A stretch of DNA of 62,291 nucleotides, from positions 1 to 62,291 of the forward strand of contig JAKVAQ010000030.1 in the NCBI GenBank assembly GCA_022447665.1. The letters are read 5' to 3'. The translations under genes were made by a program, and so were the position numbers. Shown here piece by piece: positions 8,178 to 17,599 of this stretch. The notes beneath the pieces were generated by a model that saw only the letters and a list, made by a program, of their open reading frames with translations, had not been told where the DNA came from and made no database searches. The stretch's first letter is position 1; the number at the start of each line of letters is the position of its first letter. The DNA comes from Crocinitomicaceae bacterium. GTDB lineage: Bacteria; Bacteroidota; Bacteroidia; Flavobacteriales_D; Crocinitomicaceae.

Positions 8178-9530
8178 TTACATGTAAACGAAGTACGCCA
8201 CTATGAAATAAACAGTTAACCCGATGATATCGTTCGCTGTTGTTATGAAGGGACCCGTAGCCAAAGCAGGGTCAATTTTCATTCTATCGAGAATCAAAGG
8301 AATCGAGGCGCCTAAAATGGCTGCGATTAGAATAACAAGCAGAAGTGTTATACTAATTGTGATTCCTAATTGCAGATCCCCCGCAAGTAAAAAGTTTAAT
8401 CCGAAAATGATAATTGCGCAAGAGAGCCCTACAATTACCCCTACCTTTGTTTCCTTCCAAATCAAACTTAAAAGATTCTTTACCTGGAAATCTTTCGAAG
8501 CCAAACCTTGTACAATAATTGCAGAAGATTGGACGCCAACATTACCTGCTGTCGCCACCACTAAAGGAATAAAGAAAGCCAAAGCAGGATTAATATCAAT
8601 TTGATTTTCGTACCCACGAATAATCTGAGAACTGGCCACACCTCCGACTAATCCTATAAGGATCCAAGGAATTCTAGATCGCGTATTTTGCCAAACTGTT
8701 GACGAAGTTTCTACATTGTCAGAAATACCTGATGCCAATTGATAATCTTTCTCCGCCTCTTCACGAATTACATCTACGACATCATCAATTGTAATTCTAC
8801 CAACAAGTTTTTCTTGTCGATCTACAACTGGAATAGTCACCAAATCATACTTTTCCATGGCCGCTGCAACGTCTTCTTTACTGTCATGTGTTTTGACCGA
8901 CTTAATATTATCGTCAATCAAAATATCTTTAATAAGGGTCTCGTTCTGAGCAAAAAGCAACCTCTTTAAAGGAAGAATCCCCATCAACCGTTCCTCATCA
9001 TCAACTACATAAATGGTGTAGACTTTCTCCACCTCCTCTGCCTGACGACGAAGCTCAATTATACAGCGATTTACCGGCCACTTTGCCTTCGCTTCGATGT
9101 ATTCAGTTTGCATCAAAGCACCGGCGGTATCTTCATCATAATCTAAAAGTGAAGCAACGTCTGCAGCGTGCTCTTTATCCTCGAGTTTTGCTATTACATC
9201 GTCCTTCTCTTGTTCTGAAAGTTCATTTAGGATATCGGCGGCATCATCCGTATCAAGCAAATCTACCTGACTTGCGATTTCTTTGGGCGTAAAGAACTTG
9301 AGTAATTCTGTTCTCGCCCCATCTTCCATTTCAGCCAAGGCATCGGCTGCTACATCTTCGTCAACAAGGTCGTAACAGAGCTTCGCATCTGCCGCATCTA
9401 AATTTTCAAAAATATCGGCGATATCTGCAAAATGTATCCCTTCCAAGGTCTGCGCTATTGCAGTTTGGTCAAGTGAGTCAATTTTCACTTGCAGCTCATC
9501 AAGAAATTCTTGTGTTAACTCGAACGCCAT
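8178..9530 (-). CDS. mgtE: magnesium transporter MgtE
   Basis: Inner-membrane Mg2+ channel of 450 residues. Three parts are visible: the acidic helical N domain (1-130, with DxxDAAD/ADALAEM superhelix repeats), a CBS pair (about 130-255, with VVDDEERLMGILPL and VVDRQEKLVGRITIDDV) that senses cytosolic Mg2+, and five membrane segments (about 285-450) including the pore-helix motif PLVVATAGNVGVQSS. Preceded by a TATTTTTG promoter box; followed immediately by the hydroxyacid dehydrogenase gene. Confidence 0.96.
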   Translation of the reverse strand: MAFELTQEFLDELQVKIDSLDQTAIAQTLEGIHFADIADIFENLDAADAKLCYDLVDEDVAADALAEMEDGARTELLKFFTPKEIASQVDLLDTDDAADILNELSEQEKDDVIAKLEDKEHAADVASLLDYDEDTAGALMQTEYIEAKAKWPVNRCIIELRRQAEEVEKVYTIYVVDDEERLMGILPLKRLLFAQNETLIKDILIDDNIKSVKTHDSKEDVAAAMEKYDLVTIPVVDRQEKLVGRITIDDVVDVIREEAEKDYQLASGISDNVETSSTVWQNTRSRIPWILIGLVGGVASSQIIRGYENQIDINPALAFFIPLVVATAGNVGVQSSAIIVQGLASKDFQVKNLLSLIWKETKVGVIVGLSCAIIIFGLNFLLAGDLQLGITISITLLLVILIAAILGASIPLILDRMKIDPALATGPFITTANDIIGLTVYFIVAYFVYM

Positions 9531-9546
9531 TCACCGATTTTTACGG

Positions 9547-9554
9547 CAAAAATA
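9547..9554 (-). promoter_or_regulatory. -7 box of the mgtE promoter
   Basis: Minus-strand TATTTTTG, a full match to TAnnTTTG, 16 bases before the mgtE ATG. No well-spaced -33 element is obvious. Confidence 0.5.
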
Positions 9555-9653
9555 GAGATTGGTTGTGAGTTTTGAGTATCAAGAAAAAAATAAGACCTCA
9601 AAATTTATTGAAGCCTTAATATAAAACACGATAAACCGCTAGTTAATAGTGTT

Positions 9654-11060
9654 TTAAGAATTTTCACAAACATTCTCACAATGTGAAATGTTCGGGTTTA
9701 CCTTAATTGCACCGTATCCCCCTGCAATATCAATAACATTATGGATTCCCTTTGACTTTAAAATTGATTCAAAAATCACTGATCGATAACCGCCTGCACA
9801 ATGGATATAGTAGGTTTTATCTTTATCCCATTCGTATACGGAGTCGATATTTAAATCTAAAGGCCTGTTCTCAACATCTGTGATATGGCTACTATTATAT
9901 TCTCCCGGCTTACGAACATCAATCACTTGAGCATTCTCATCCACTAAAGCCTTTTCTAAAACAGCATTGTTCTGAACGGAAATACTTTCTGTAGGATTCC
10001 CTTTTGACTTCCATGTTTCAATTCCTCCTGCTAAATAACCCCTTGAATTGTCATAACCAATACGAGCTAAACGCATTGCTGCTTCTTCCTCTTTACCTTC
10101 AGGTACCAGAAGAACGATTTTTTGATTGATATCCTTTATTAAAGCCCCAACCCATGGCGCAAATTGACCATTTAAACCAATAAAAATAGAACCTGGAATG
10201 TGTTCTTCAGTGAAATCTTTTTGATGACGCACATCCAATACTAAAGCTCCATCTTCTTTGAAAGCCATAAAGTCTGTGTACGATAACGGAGTACTTCCTC
10301 TTTCCATGATTTTATCAATATCAAGGTTCTCCGTTTTATTCATCATCACATTCAATGGAAAGTACTGAGGTGGAGCGCTAAGCCCATCTAGTACAGCATC
10401 AACAAACTCTTGCTCCGTCATATCAGCTCTTAAAGCGTAGTTTGTTTTCTTTTGGTTTCCGATTGAATCGAAGGTTTCTTTACTCATGTTTTTCCCACAT
10501 GCAGAACCAGCCCCGTGAGCAGGATATACGATAACATCGTCACTTAAGGTCATGATTCTATTTCGTAGTGAATGGTATAGATGTTTTGCTAGATCTTCCT
10601 CTGTTAAGGTTCCTTGTTTTACTGCTAAATCAGGACGACCAACATCCCCAATAAATAGTGTATCTCCGGTAAAAACAGCATGTTCTTTTCCTTCTTCATC
10701 CAACAATAAATAAGAGCTAGACTCTAAAGTATGTCCTGGAGTATGCAGAAGTTGAATTCTAAGTTTTCCTAACTCAAAAACTTCATTGTCTTTCCCTTCA
10801 TGAATACTATATTCAGTTTTGGCTCCTGGTCCAAAAACAATAGTAGCTCCAGTCTTCTTTGCCAAATCAACTTGACCTGAAACAAAATCTGCATGAAAGT
10901 GAGTTAAAAAGATGTACTTTATTGCTGCACCATCTTCTTTTGCCATTTGTAAATACGGATCAGTCTCTCTCAGTGGATCAATCACCGCAGCGACTCCTTC
11001 CGATTCTAAATAATATGCCCCTTGGGCTAAACACTTTGTATATAGTTGTTCTACTTTCAT
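9654..11060 (-). CDS. persulfide dioxygenase-like MBL hydrolase fused to two rhodanese domains
   Basis: 468 residues. The N-terminal metallo-beta-lactamase fold (1-240) carries THFHADFVSG (metal ligands H54, H56, D58), GHTLESSSY, DTLFIGDVGRPDL and YPAHGAGSACG, the set seen in ETHE1/CstB persulfide dioxygenases. Two rhodanese domains follow: the first (about 260-355) has Pro-Glu (LVPEG) where the active Cys should be, so is probably inactive; the second (about 370-460) keeps the Cys in YYIHCAGGYRS. This is the CstB-like layout, oxidising glutathione- or low-molecular-weight persulfides to sulfite/thiosulfate. It lies 53 bases after a SulP transporter, fitting removal or exchange of the sulfur oxyanion. 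Confidence 0.9.
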   Translation of the reverse strand: MKVEQLYTKCLAQGAYYLESEGVAAVIDPLRETDPYLQMAKEDGAAIKYIFLTHFHADFVSGQVDLAKKTGATIVFGPGAKTEYSIHEGKDNEVFELGKLRIQLLHTPGHTLESSSYLLLDEEGKEHAVFTGDTLFIGDVGRPDLAVKQGTLTEEDLAKHLYHSLRNRIMTLSDDVIVYPAHGAGSACGKNMSKETFDSIGNQKKTNYALRADMTEQEFVDAVLDGLSAPPQYFPLNVMMNKTENLDIDKIMERGSTPLSYTDFMAFKEDGALVLDVRHQKDFTEEHIPGSIFIGLNGQFAPWVGALIKDINQKIVLLVPEGKEEEAAMRLARIGYDNSRGYLAGGIETWKSKGNPTESISVQNNAVLEKALVDENAQVIDVRKPGEYNSSHITDVENRPLDLNIDSVYEWDKDKTYYIHCAGGYRSVIFESILKSKGIHNVIDIAGGYGAIKVNPNISHCENVCENS

Positions 11061-11113
11061 AATTCTTTTCCTAAAGCAAATTTAAATCAATCTCACAGCA
11101 TTTCCAAGACCAT

Positions 11114-12838
11114 TTACACGTCTGATTGAAAGGCTATTTCGTTCGTTCTTTCGTAATTCGGGTTATTAATAAACTCCAAAGCCTCTCCTATATTGATAAA
11201 GAACGCTTCTTTCCCAAATTGTCGGTAAACTCCTTCGCTTTTAAACAAATCTCTTACAGGGCCTTTTAAACTGACAAAAATGAGTTTGATGCCTCGCTTT
11301 TTATAAGATAGATGCAATCTTCTTAAGGCATGTAAAGCTGTTGCATCGACCGAATTAATTCCAGAACAATCTATTACCACATATTCGACCTGTCCATTTC
11401 GCTGATGTTCCTGTTCAGCTATCTTATCTCTAAAATAATCAATGTTGGCATAGAAAAGTCTTGCATCAAATCTTACGATTAGCACTTTTGGAACGATGTT
11501 CAATTTCTCAAAACGGTTCACATTTCTAAACACTCCTTTTTTACCAACCACCTCTCCCATGACTGCCATATGAGGGGCTGAGATTGTATAGAGTAATACC
11601 AATAATGAAATTCCAATCCCTACTGCCAAACCTGCTTGTATACCGATAAAGAGCGTTGCCAATAGAGTAAACGCGTACATGATAAAGTCTTTTTTAGTTG
11701 ACTTCCATAATGACTTGGGCGCTTTTAAATCAATTAATCTAAGAACACTCAAGAAAATAATTACCCCTAAAACTACTCTTGGCAGGTAATAGAATAATGG
11801 CGTAAGAAACAGAATGGTCGATAATACTACAAACGCACTGACAATACCTACTATTGGAGTCTTACCTCCTGATTGATCATTAATTGCAGATCTTGAAAAA
11901 CTCGCCGTAGAAACATAAGCAGAGAAGAAAGAAGAAATAATATTCACTAGACCTAATGCTATAGACTCTTGGTTAGGCCTTATTCTATAGTAATCATGCC
12001 TTTCCTCAATCACTTTACCAATTGAAATGGCCTCCATAAAACCAAGCAGAGCAAGAGCCGCTGCAAAAGGAAGCAGCTTTATGATAAGGTCAATGTCAAA
12101 ATTATGGAATGTAAATTCTGGTAATCCCGATGGAATATCTCCTACCAACTCAATTCCATAAGACTCAAAACCAATAAAATAAGCCGAAATCAATGAAATA
12201 AAGACTAGGATAAGGGCTGAGGGAAATTTGGGGTAGATTTTTTTCCATAATAGACTTATCCCTATTAAAACTAAACCGATTAGAATCGTAATAAGATGCA
12301 CCGAATCAAACCCTGTTAATATATTGGAGAAAAGTTCTTGCAAACTGGCTCCTCTTAACATGTTTGCTCCAGTCATATGCTTAACTTGATTAAGTGCAAT
12401 TATTATGGCCGCAGCCGAAGTGAATCCTATGATTACTGGACGGGCTAGAAAATTGACAAGAAATCCCAATCTTAGAAGGCCAAAGGCAAATTGAATTACC
12501 CCAACCATAAACGTAAGTAATAAGGCGATTAAGACGAAATTCTCTGTCCCTTCTTGTGCTTGAAGACTAACAACTGAAGCAACGAAAAGTGAATCTAGCG
12601 CCACTGTTCCTACATGAATGTGTCTAGAAGTACCAAAAAAAGCATAAATAGCACTTGGAAAGAGCGCCGTATACAATCCATACACAGGAGGTAATCCAGC
12701 AATCATAGCATAAGCCATACCTTGTGGAATAAGGATCACTCCTAGAGTTAATCCAGCGATTAAGTCGGCTTTAAACCAGGCTTTGGAATAAGACTTTATC
12801 CAGTCCGTACTCGGAACTATTTTTTGGATAAAGTTCAT
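11114..12838 (-). CDS. SulP-family anion transporter with STAS domain
   Basis: 574-residue SLC26/SulP permease: about 12-14 membrane segments (to about residue 420) with the family motifs IPQGMAYAMIAGLPPVYGLY and FSRSAINDQSGGKTP, then a cytosolic STAS domain (about 435-555; VIDCSGINSVDATALH). SulP proteins carry sulfate, bicarbonate or other anions. Sitting between a lipoprotein (10 bases upstream) and a persulfide dioxygenase (downstream, same strand), sulfate or sulfite handling is the best guess here, but bicarbonate cannot be excluded. Confidence 0.9.
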   Translation of the reverse strand: MNFIQKIVPSTDWIKSYSKAWFKADLIAGLTLGVILIPQGMAYAMIAGLPPVYGLYTALFPSAIYAFFGTSRHIHVGTVALDSLFVASVVSLQAQEGTENFVLIALLLTFMVGVIQFAFGLLRLGFLVNFLARPVIIGFTSAAAIIIALNQVKHMTGANMLRGASLQELFSNILTGFDSVHLITILIGLVLIGISLLWKKIYPKFPSALILVFISLISAYFIGFESYGIELVGDIPSGLPEFTFHNFDIDLIIKLLPFAAALALLGFMEAISIGKVIEERHDYYRIRPNQESIALGLVNIISSFFSAYVSTASFSRSAINDQSGGKTPIVGIVSAFVVLSTILFLTPLFYYLPRVVLGVIIFLSVLRLIDLKAPKSLWKSTKKDFIMYAFTLLATLFIGIQAGLAVGIGISLLVLLYTISAPHMAVMGEVVGKKGVFRNVNRFEKLNIVPKVLIVRFDARLFYANIDYFRDKIAEQEHQRNGQVEYVVIDCSGINSVDATALHALRRLHLSYKKRGIKLIFVSLKGPVRDLFKSEGVYRQFGKEAFFINIGEALEFINNPNYERTNEIAFQSDV

Positions 12839-12848
12839 GAAATACTTC

Positions 12849-13718
12849 TTAGTCTACAACAACAACCAAGTACTTGGAAACTTTCCAGAATGATTGATGA
12901 TCATTAATACTTATTGTGTGTTTGTCACCTTCACTAGTAACTGTGTAGGAAGTCGATGGGTGATCTGTGATAAAATTCACCTCTTTCCCATAGATGTCGA
13001 TAGTATTGGTGCCTGATTTAGATATTTCTGTGAAGTAGTCTTCATTAAAATCAGATTTCAACGTATTCTTCTTGGCGATACCTAAGAAGCCTCCTTCTTT
13101 AACAATCACACCATTTTTAATTAACTCTTCCGTGGAGCCGTAAACGTAATAAACAGTATTCAGTTCTTGTAAAACCTCCGCTGTAATTTCTGTTTGCTCT
13201 TGGTATGCCTCTAGTAACTCAACATATTCTCTATCTAAATCTGCTAACTCAACACGAAGCATTTCAATCTCTTCCTCCTGTACCTCAATTTTATTCATTA
13301 AGTTGCTTACAAGTGTCTGGAATTCTTCAATTTGAAGATTCTTATCTTCCAATGTTTTATTCAGTTCTTTTACTTTCTTTTGATTGGCTTCACGTAAGTA
13401 GTTGATATTCTGAATCTCTTGTAACACCCATTGCTTTCCATCTTCTTCTAATTCAATGTCATGTGTTCTGAATCTAATTTCATCCTCCTTCAAATCAATC
13501 ATTGCTAAATTTTGCTCGATTTCATTGAACAACATAAACGATTCATTAATCACAGAATCCTTAACCTCTAACTTATTCTTAAGCTCTCTGTTTTCTGATC
13601 TAAGCTTTGCTAATTCTTCGCTTTCTCCAGTACTATCGTTTGAAGTGGTTTCACCCTCTGAAGTGTTACAGGCAAACCCAATAAAAACTAAAGAAATAAG
13701 GATGGCAATTTTTTTCAT
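12849..13718 (-). CDS. coiled-coil lipoprotein, unknown function
   Basis: 289 residues. Lipobox FAC at Cys 17 after MKKIAILISLVFIGFA. Residues about 34-185 are a long heptad-rich coiled coil (ELAKLRSENRELKNKLE, LNKTLEDKNLQIEEFQ, EIEMLRVELADLDREY). A compact C-terminal domain (about 195-289) holds GVIVKEGGFLGIAKKNTLKSDFN and a lysine-free beta-rich end; this part I recall from uncharacterised Bacteroidota proteins. It is 10 bases upstream of the SulP gene and is the first gene of the apparent lipoprotein-SulP-dioxygenase unit. Envelope-attached spacer or sensor is only a guess. Confidence 0.7.
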   Translation of the reverse strand: MKKIAILISLVFIGFACNTSEGETTSNDSTGESEELAKLRSENRELKNKLEVKDSVINESFMLFNEIEQNLAMIDLKEDEIRFRTHDIELEEDGKQWVLQEIQNINYLREANQKKVKELNKTLEDKNLQIEEFQTLVSNLMNKIEVQEEEIEMLRVELADLDREYVELLEAYQEQTEITAEVLQELNTVYYVYGSTEELIKNGVIVKEGGFLGIAKKNTLKSDFNEDYFTEISKSGTNTIDIYGKEVNFITDHPSTSYTVTSEGDKHTISINDHQSFWKVSKYLVVVVD

Positions 13719-13848
13719 AATCTTTTCTTCTTTCCTAGTAACAATGCTAACCTAGAGGATTAATGGCATCTAGTTTTAACACGTAAACTATACACGCAAA
13801 ACTAAACAATATTCTCTACTCGTTGCCATGCATGCGTTTTAAATTGTT

Positions 13849-13856
13849 TACTTTTG
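13849..13856 (+). promoter_or_regulatory. -7 box upstream of the M61 peptidase gene
   Basis: TACTTTTG matches TAnnTTTG; a TTG lies 23 bases upstream (in CGTTGCC). The box overlaps an alternative TTG start codon at 13854, which argues that translation begins at the ATG at 13872. Confidence 0.6.
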
Positions 13857-13871
13857 ATCAAAATACCTCAC

Positions 13872-15647
13872 ATGCAAAAATTACTCCTTTTTATTGCCTT
13901 TGCGATCACAGTGATGTCGCGATCCCTTGCCATGCAAGTTGACTATCAATTAAGTATGACTAAACCAAATAGTCATTATTTCGAAGTTGAAATGACCATT
14001 ACTGACTTTAAAGATAAATATGTTGATGTTAAGATGCCTGTTTGGGCTCCGGGCTCGTATTTAGTGCGTGAATTCTCGAAGAGCATAGGTATTGTTGAGG
14101 CTGAGAATGGTTCTGGTGAAGCACTTGACGTAAAGAAAATCACCAAGAACACTTGGAGAATTGAAACGAAAGGTATTAAAACCTTAAAAGTTAAATATGA
14201 AGTTTATGCATTTGAGCTTTCGGTAAGAACAAGTTTCTTGGATGATTCTCATGGATATGTGAACGGGACAAGTATGTTTATGTACGTATCTGGTAACAAG
14301 GATGCTACGGGCACCTTAAAAGTAATACCTCACGAGTCTTTTTCAAAAATAGCCACTGCCCTGCCTAGTAAGGGTAATAATGAATTTGGTTATGAAGACT
14401 ACGATCAACTTGTAGATTGCCCAATTGAAATCGGAAATCATACAACCTTTACATTTGATGCTGCTGGAGTTAAGCATACTGTGGCCATGTACGGAGAAAG
14501 TAATGCAGATGTAGAAATGCTTAAACGAGATATGGCAAAAATCGTGGAGGCTGAAACAAAGATTTTTGGCGAGAACCCTAATGATGAGTACCTTTTTATA
14601 GTGCACAATATAACCATTCCTTCTGGAGGACTCGAGCATAAAACCAGTACCACATTACAAGTTAATCGATGGACCTACACAGGCGATGATTATTTAGGCT
14701 TTTTAAGTTTAGTGGCTCACGAGTATTTTCATTTATGGAATGTGAAACGAATTCGTCCAAAAGCTCTTGGGCCATTCAACTATGACGAAGAAAATTATAC
14801 CGACTTGCTCTGGGTGATGGAAGGGTTTACTTCTTATTATGATGAGTTAGCGTTAAGACGCGCTGGTTTCTATTCTGAAGATGATTACATCAATGTACTT
14901 CTTGGTACCATGAATTATGTCGAAAACTCTCCAGGTAACCGAGTTCAACCTACTGCCCATGCAAGTTTTGACGCTTGGATTAAGGCTTATAGACCAAATG
15001 AAAACAGTGTTAACACAACAATGTCATATTACTCTAAAGGAGCAATTTGCGCTGCAATGTTAGATTTATACATCATTGGAAAGTACAAAGGAGAAAAAGG
15101 ACTAGATCACTTCATGCAAATGCTATGGAAGGATTATTACTTAGCGAAAGACGTGGGGTTTACGGAAGAAGAATTTCAGACCTCTCTTGAAAAATTCCTA
15201 GGAGAAAATATGGACTGGTTCTTTTCTAAATATGTTTACGGAACTGAACTGGTGAACTATGAAAAATTCTTCAATAATGTTGGATTGAAGGTGACTGACC
15301 TTGCAAATAAACCAACACCTTACCTAGGAATTAGAACCAGTCAATCAGGAGGAAAGCTCATGATCGATAATGTTTATCGAAACTCTGCAGCTGAAACAGG
15401 AGGGCTAAGCACGAACGATGAAATTATTGCAATTAACGGTTATAGAATGAGTCAGCGTGATTACAACGAGTTCATTGGCACATTGGCAATAGGTGATTCT
15501 TTCGAAATAATGGTTTCAAGAGACAATATCATCAAGAATTATACGATTACTATGGGCTCTCGAGATAGATTTAAATTCACTGTTGAACCAGCTTTAGATC
15601 CTGAGACACAGAAAAACTTTAACTACTGGTTAAGGGTGGACGTATAA
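13872..15647 (+). CDS. M61-family metallopeptidase with PDZ domain
   Basis: 591-residue secreted/periplasmic peptidase of the glycyl aminopeptidase family. Signal peptide MQKLLLFIAFAITVMSRSLA, an N-terminal beta domain, then the gluzincin motif HEYFHLWNVKR (H283, E284, H287), a helical domain and a C-terminal PDZ domain (about 465-545; YLGIRTSQSGGKLMIDNV). An in-frame TTG six codons earlier lies inside the promoter -7 box, so the ATG is taken as the start. It leads a plus-strand run with the LtaS-like and diacylglycerol kinase genes. M61 enzymes cleave N-terminal Gly/Ala; substrate here unknown. Confidence 0.9.
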   Translation: MQKLLLFIAFAITVMSRSLAMQVDYQLSMTKPNSHYFEVEMTITDFKDKYVDVKMPVWAPGSYLVREFSKSIGIVEAENGSGEALDVKKITKNTWRIETKGIKTLKVKYEVYAFELSVRTSFLDDSHGYVNGTSMFMYVSGNKDATGTLKVIPHESFSKIATALPSKGNNEFGYEDYDQLVDCPIEIGNHTTFTFDAAGVKHTVAMYGESNADVEMLKRDMAKIVEAETKIFGENPNDEYLFIVHNITIPSGGLEHKTSTTLQVNRWTYTGDDYLGFLSLVAHEYFHLWNVKRIRPKALGPFNYDEENYTDLLWVMEGFTSYYDELALRRAGFYSEDDYINVLLGTMNYVENSPGNRVQPTAHASFDAWIKAYRPNENSVNTTMSYYSKGAICAAMLDLYIIGKYKGEKGLDHFMQMLWKDYYLAKDVGFTEEEFQTSLEKFLGENMDWFFSKYVYGTELVNYEKFFNNVGLKVTDLANKPTPYLGIRTSQSGGKLMIDNVYRNSAAETGGLSTNDEIIAINGYRMSQRDYNEFIGTLAIGDSFEIMVSRDNIIKNYTITMGSRDRFKFTVEPALDPETQKNFNYWLRVDV

Positions 15648-15652
15648 AGTGA

Positions 15653-17599
15653 ATGAAAAAAGTACTTCAGTACATACCAAATTATACTTTAAAATTCTTG
15701 TTAAAAATGGGCGCCCTTGTGCTCATTTTTTCATTGTGTAGAGTTTTATTTCTTCTCTTTAATTGGGGTTTATTCAACGATGTCGGTATTATCGACTTCC
15801 TTGCTGGGGTTTGGTTTGATCTTGTTACTGTTGCCATAGTATTTTTACCCTTAGGCGTTTTGGAAATGCTTCCGAATAAATGGCGCGACGGACGTTTTTT
15901 TAAAGGGCTCTTTTTTATTTTATTTCAGATTATAGTCTTCTTAAGTGTATTGATGAATTTCATTGACATAGGCTATTTTAAACATACAAGCTCACGATTA
16001 AAAGCATCTTTGCTAGACACGCTAAGCGGAGAAAGAGATGCAGGAGCGCAAGTTGTTGGGTACATTGGAGAATATTGGTATTTATTAATATTTCTGGCCA
16101 TAATTGTTTGGTTGAGTATATTCTTGTACAAGCGTATTGATCGTATTGACGGAGAAAGTAAAGAAACTTCGTGGTGGTTACAATTTCTTATTTATCCTTT
16201 AATGCTTGCCTTATTAGTATTTATTGGAAGAGGAGGATTAAGGCTTCGTCCTGTTCAGCCTTCAAGTGCAGCAAAATATACTACAAGTCAGAATATGCCC
16301 TTAGTTTTAAATTCAGCCTTCACTTTTATTAAATCATGGGGAGCCGAGCGTTTAGAAGAGAAAAACTATTTCGATAAAGAAGAACTACTCACCTATTTCA
16401 ATCCATTAAAACAGTACGACTCAGAAGCCGAGATCAATAAAGACAATGTTGTACTGATCATTTTAGAAAGCTTTTCTCCTGAGTATATTGGCGCCATGCA
16501 ACTTCGCTCTGACTCCACTCTTGGCTATCAAAAAGGGTTTAGGTCCTCTACTCCATTTTTTGATCAATTGGCTGATAAATCTTTACTCTGCTATCAAACC
16601 TTCGCCAACGGAAAGAAATCTGTGGATGCCATGCCGTCGATTATATCCTCTATTCCAAAACTAATGGACCAAGAGTATTTAAACTCCATGTATTCTGCGA
16701 ACGATGTGGAATCTCTTCCCAAAGCTCTTAAAACACTCGGCTACAATAGTAGTTTTTTCCATGGGGCATCTAACGGATCAATGAACTTTGATGTTTTTTG
16801 TGACTTGGCTCAATTTGATAATTATTATGGAAGAGATGAATATGACAATGAGGAACATTTTGATGGTCGTTGGGGAATTTTTGATCATCATTTCCTCCCG
16901 TATTGTATAGATGAAATCAACGAAAAGCCCCAACCTTTTTTCTCCACTATTTTTACCATCTCATCTCACGATCCTTATACCATTCCTGAGGAATATAAGG
17001 ATAGATTCAACAAAGGCCCTAGCCCTAACCACAACGCTATTGAATACATGGACTTTGCTCTGTCCGAATTTTTTAGGATAGCAGCTGAACAACCTTGGTT
17101 CAATAACACACTTTTTGTAATTACTGCCGATCATACTCCAGCTAGTGGAGTTCCAGAGTACTTCACTGAGATCGGAAAAATGCGTGTACCCCTTCTTTTC
17201 TATCACCCCAACAATGATATGTTTAAAGGCCATGTAAACTATGTGACGAGTCAAAATGATATTATGCCTACCATTCTTGATCTTGTTGGATATGAAGAAG
17301 CTTTCTTCGCCTTTGGTGAGTCTATATTCAAGAAAAGCACTGGAGTTTCAGCAAGTCAAATTGGTGAAGCTATGCTTATCTTTAAAGATGTTGACTCTAG
17401 TCAGTATGTGGGTATGATGTACGAAGAGGAATTCACACATATTTATGATATTAAAGATCAATTTCAAACGAAGAATATTTTTTATGGTGACACTGAAGCA
17501 CTTCGAAAGCAGTTAGAAAATAACCTAAAGGCGCTAATACAGGTGTATCATACGGCACTGTCTAAAAATCAAATGAAGGCGAGTAATTTTGAATTCTAA
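15653..17599 (+). CDS. LTA synthase-family phosphoglycerol transferase/sulfatase
   Basis: 648 residues: five N-terminal membrane segments (to about residue 205), then an alkaline-phosphatase-superfamily domain exposed to the periplasm. Visible are the metal-binding LESFSPEYIG, the nucleophile region NGKKSVDAMPSI (S323 probable nucleophile in place of the LtaS Thr), FFHGASNGSMNFDVF, SSHDPYTIPEEY and ADHTPAS. Gram-positive LtaS moves glycerol-phosphate from phosphatidylglycerol to an acceptor and leaves diacylglycerol; in Bacteroidota the acceptor is not known. Starts 5 bases after the M61 gene and overlaps the next, a lipid kinase, by 11 bases. Confidence 0.88.
   Translation: MKKVLQYIPNYTLKFLLKMGALVLIFSLCRVLFLLFNWGLFNDVGIIDFLAGVWFDLVTVAIVFLPLGVLEMLPNKWRDGRFFKGLFFILFQIIVFLSVLMNFIDIGYFKHTSSRLKASLLDTLSGERDAGAQVVGYIGEYWYLLIFLAIIVWLSIFLYKRIDRIDGESKETSWWLQFLIYPLMLALLVFIGRGGLRLRPVQPSSAAKYTTSQNMPLVLNSAFTFIKSWGAERLEEKNYFDKEELLTYFNPLKQYDSEAEINKDNVVLIILESFSPEYIGAMQLRSDSTLGYQKGFRSSTPFFDQLADKSLLCYQTFANGKKSVDAMPSIISSIPKLMDQEYLNSMYSANDVESLPKALKTLGYNSSFFHGASNGSMNFDVFCDLAQFDNYYGRDEYDNEEHFDGRWGIFDHHFLPYCIDEINEKPQPFFSTIFTISSHDPYTIPEEYKDRFNKGPSPNHNAIEYMDFALSEFFRIAAEQPWFNNTLFVITADHTPASGVPEYFTEIGKMRVPLLFYHPNNDMFKGHVNYVTSQNDIMPTILDLVGYEEAFFAFGESIFKKSTGVSASQIGEAMLIFKDVDSSQYVGMMYEEEFTHIYDIKDQFQTKNIFYGDTEALRKQLENNLKALIQVYHTALSKNQMKASNFEF

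Noticed and set aside
13854-13871. TTG start six codons upstream for the M61 peptidase
   Set aside because: The TTG lies inside a TACTTTTG promoter box, so it would not be on the message; ATG at 13872 also gives the better signal peptide.
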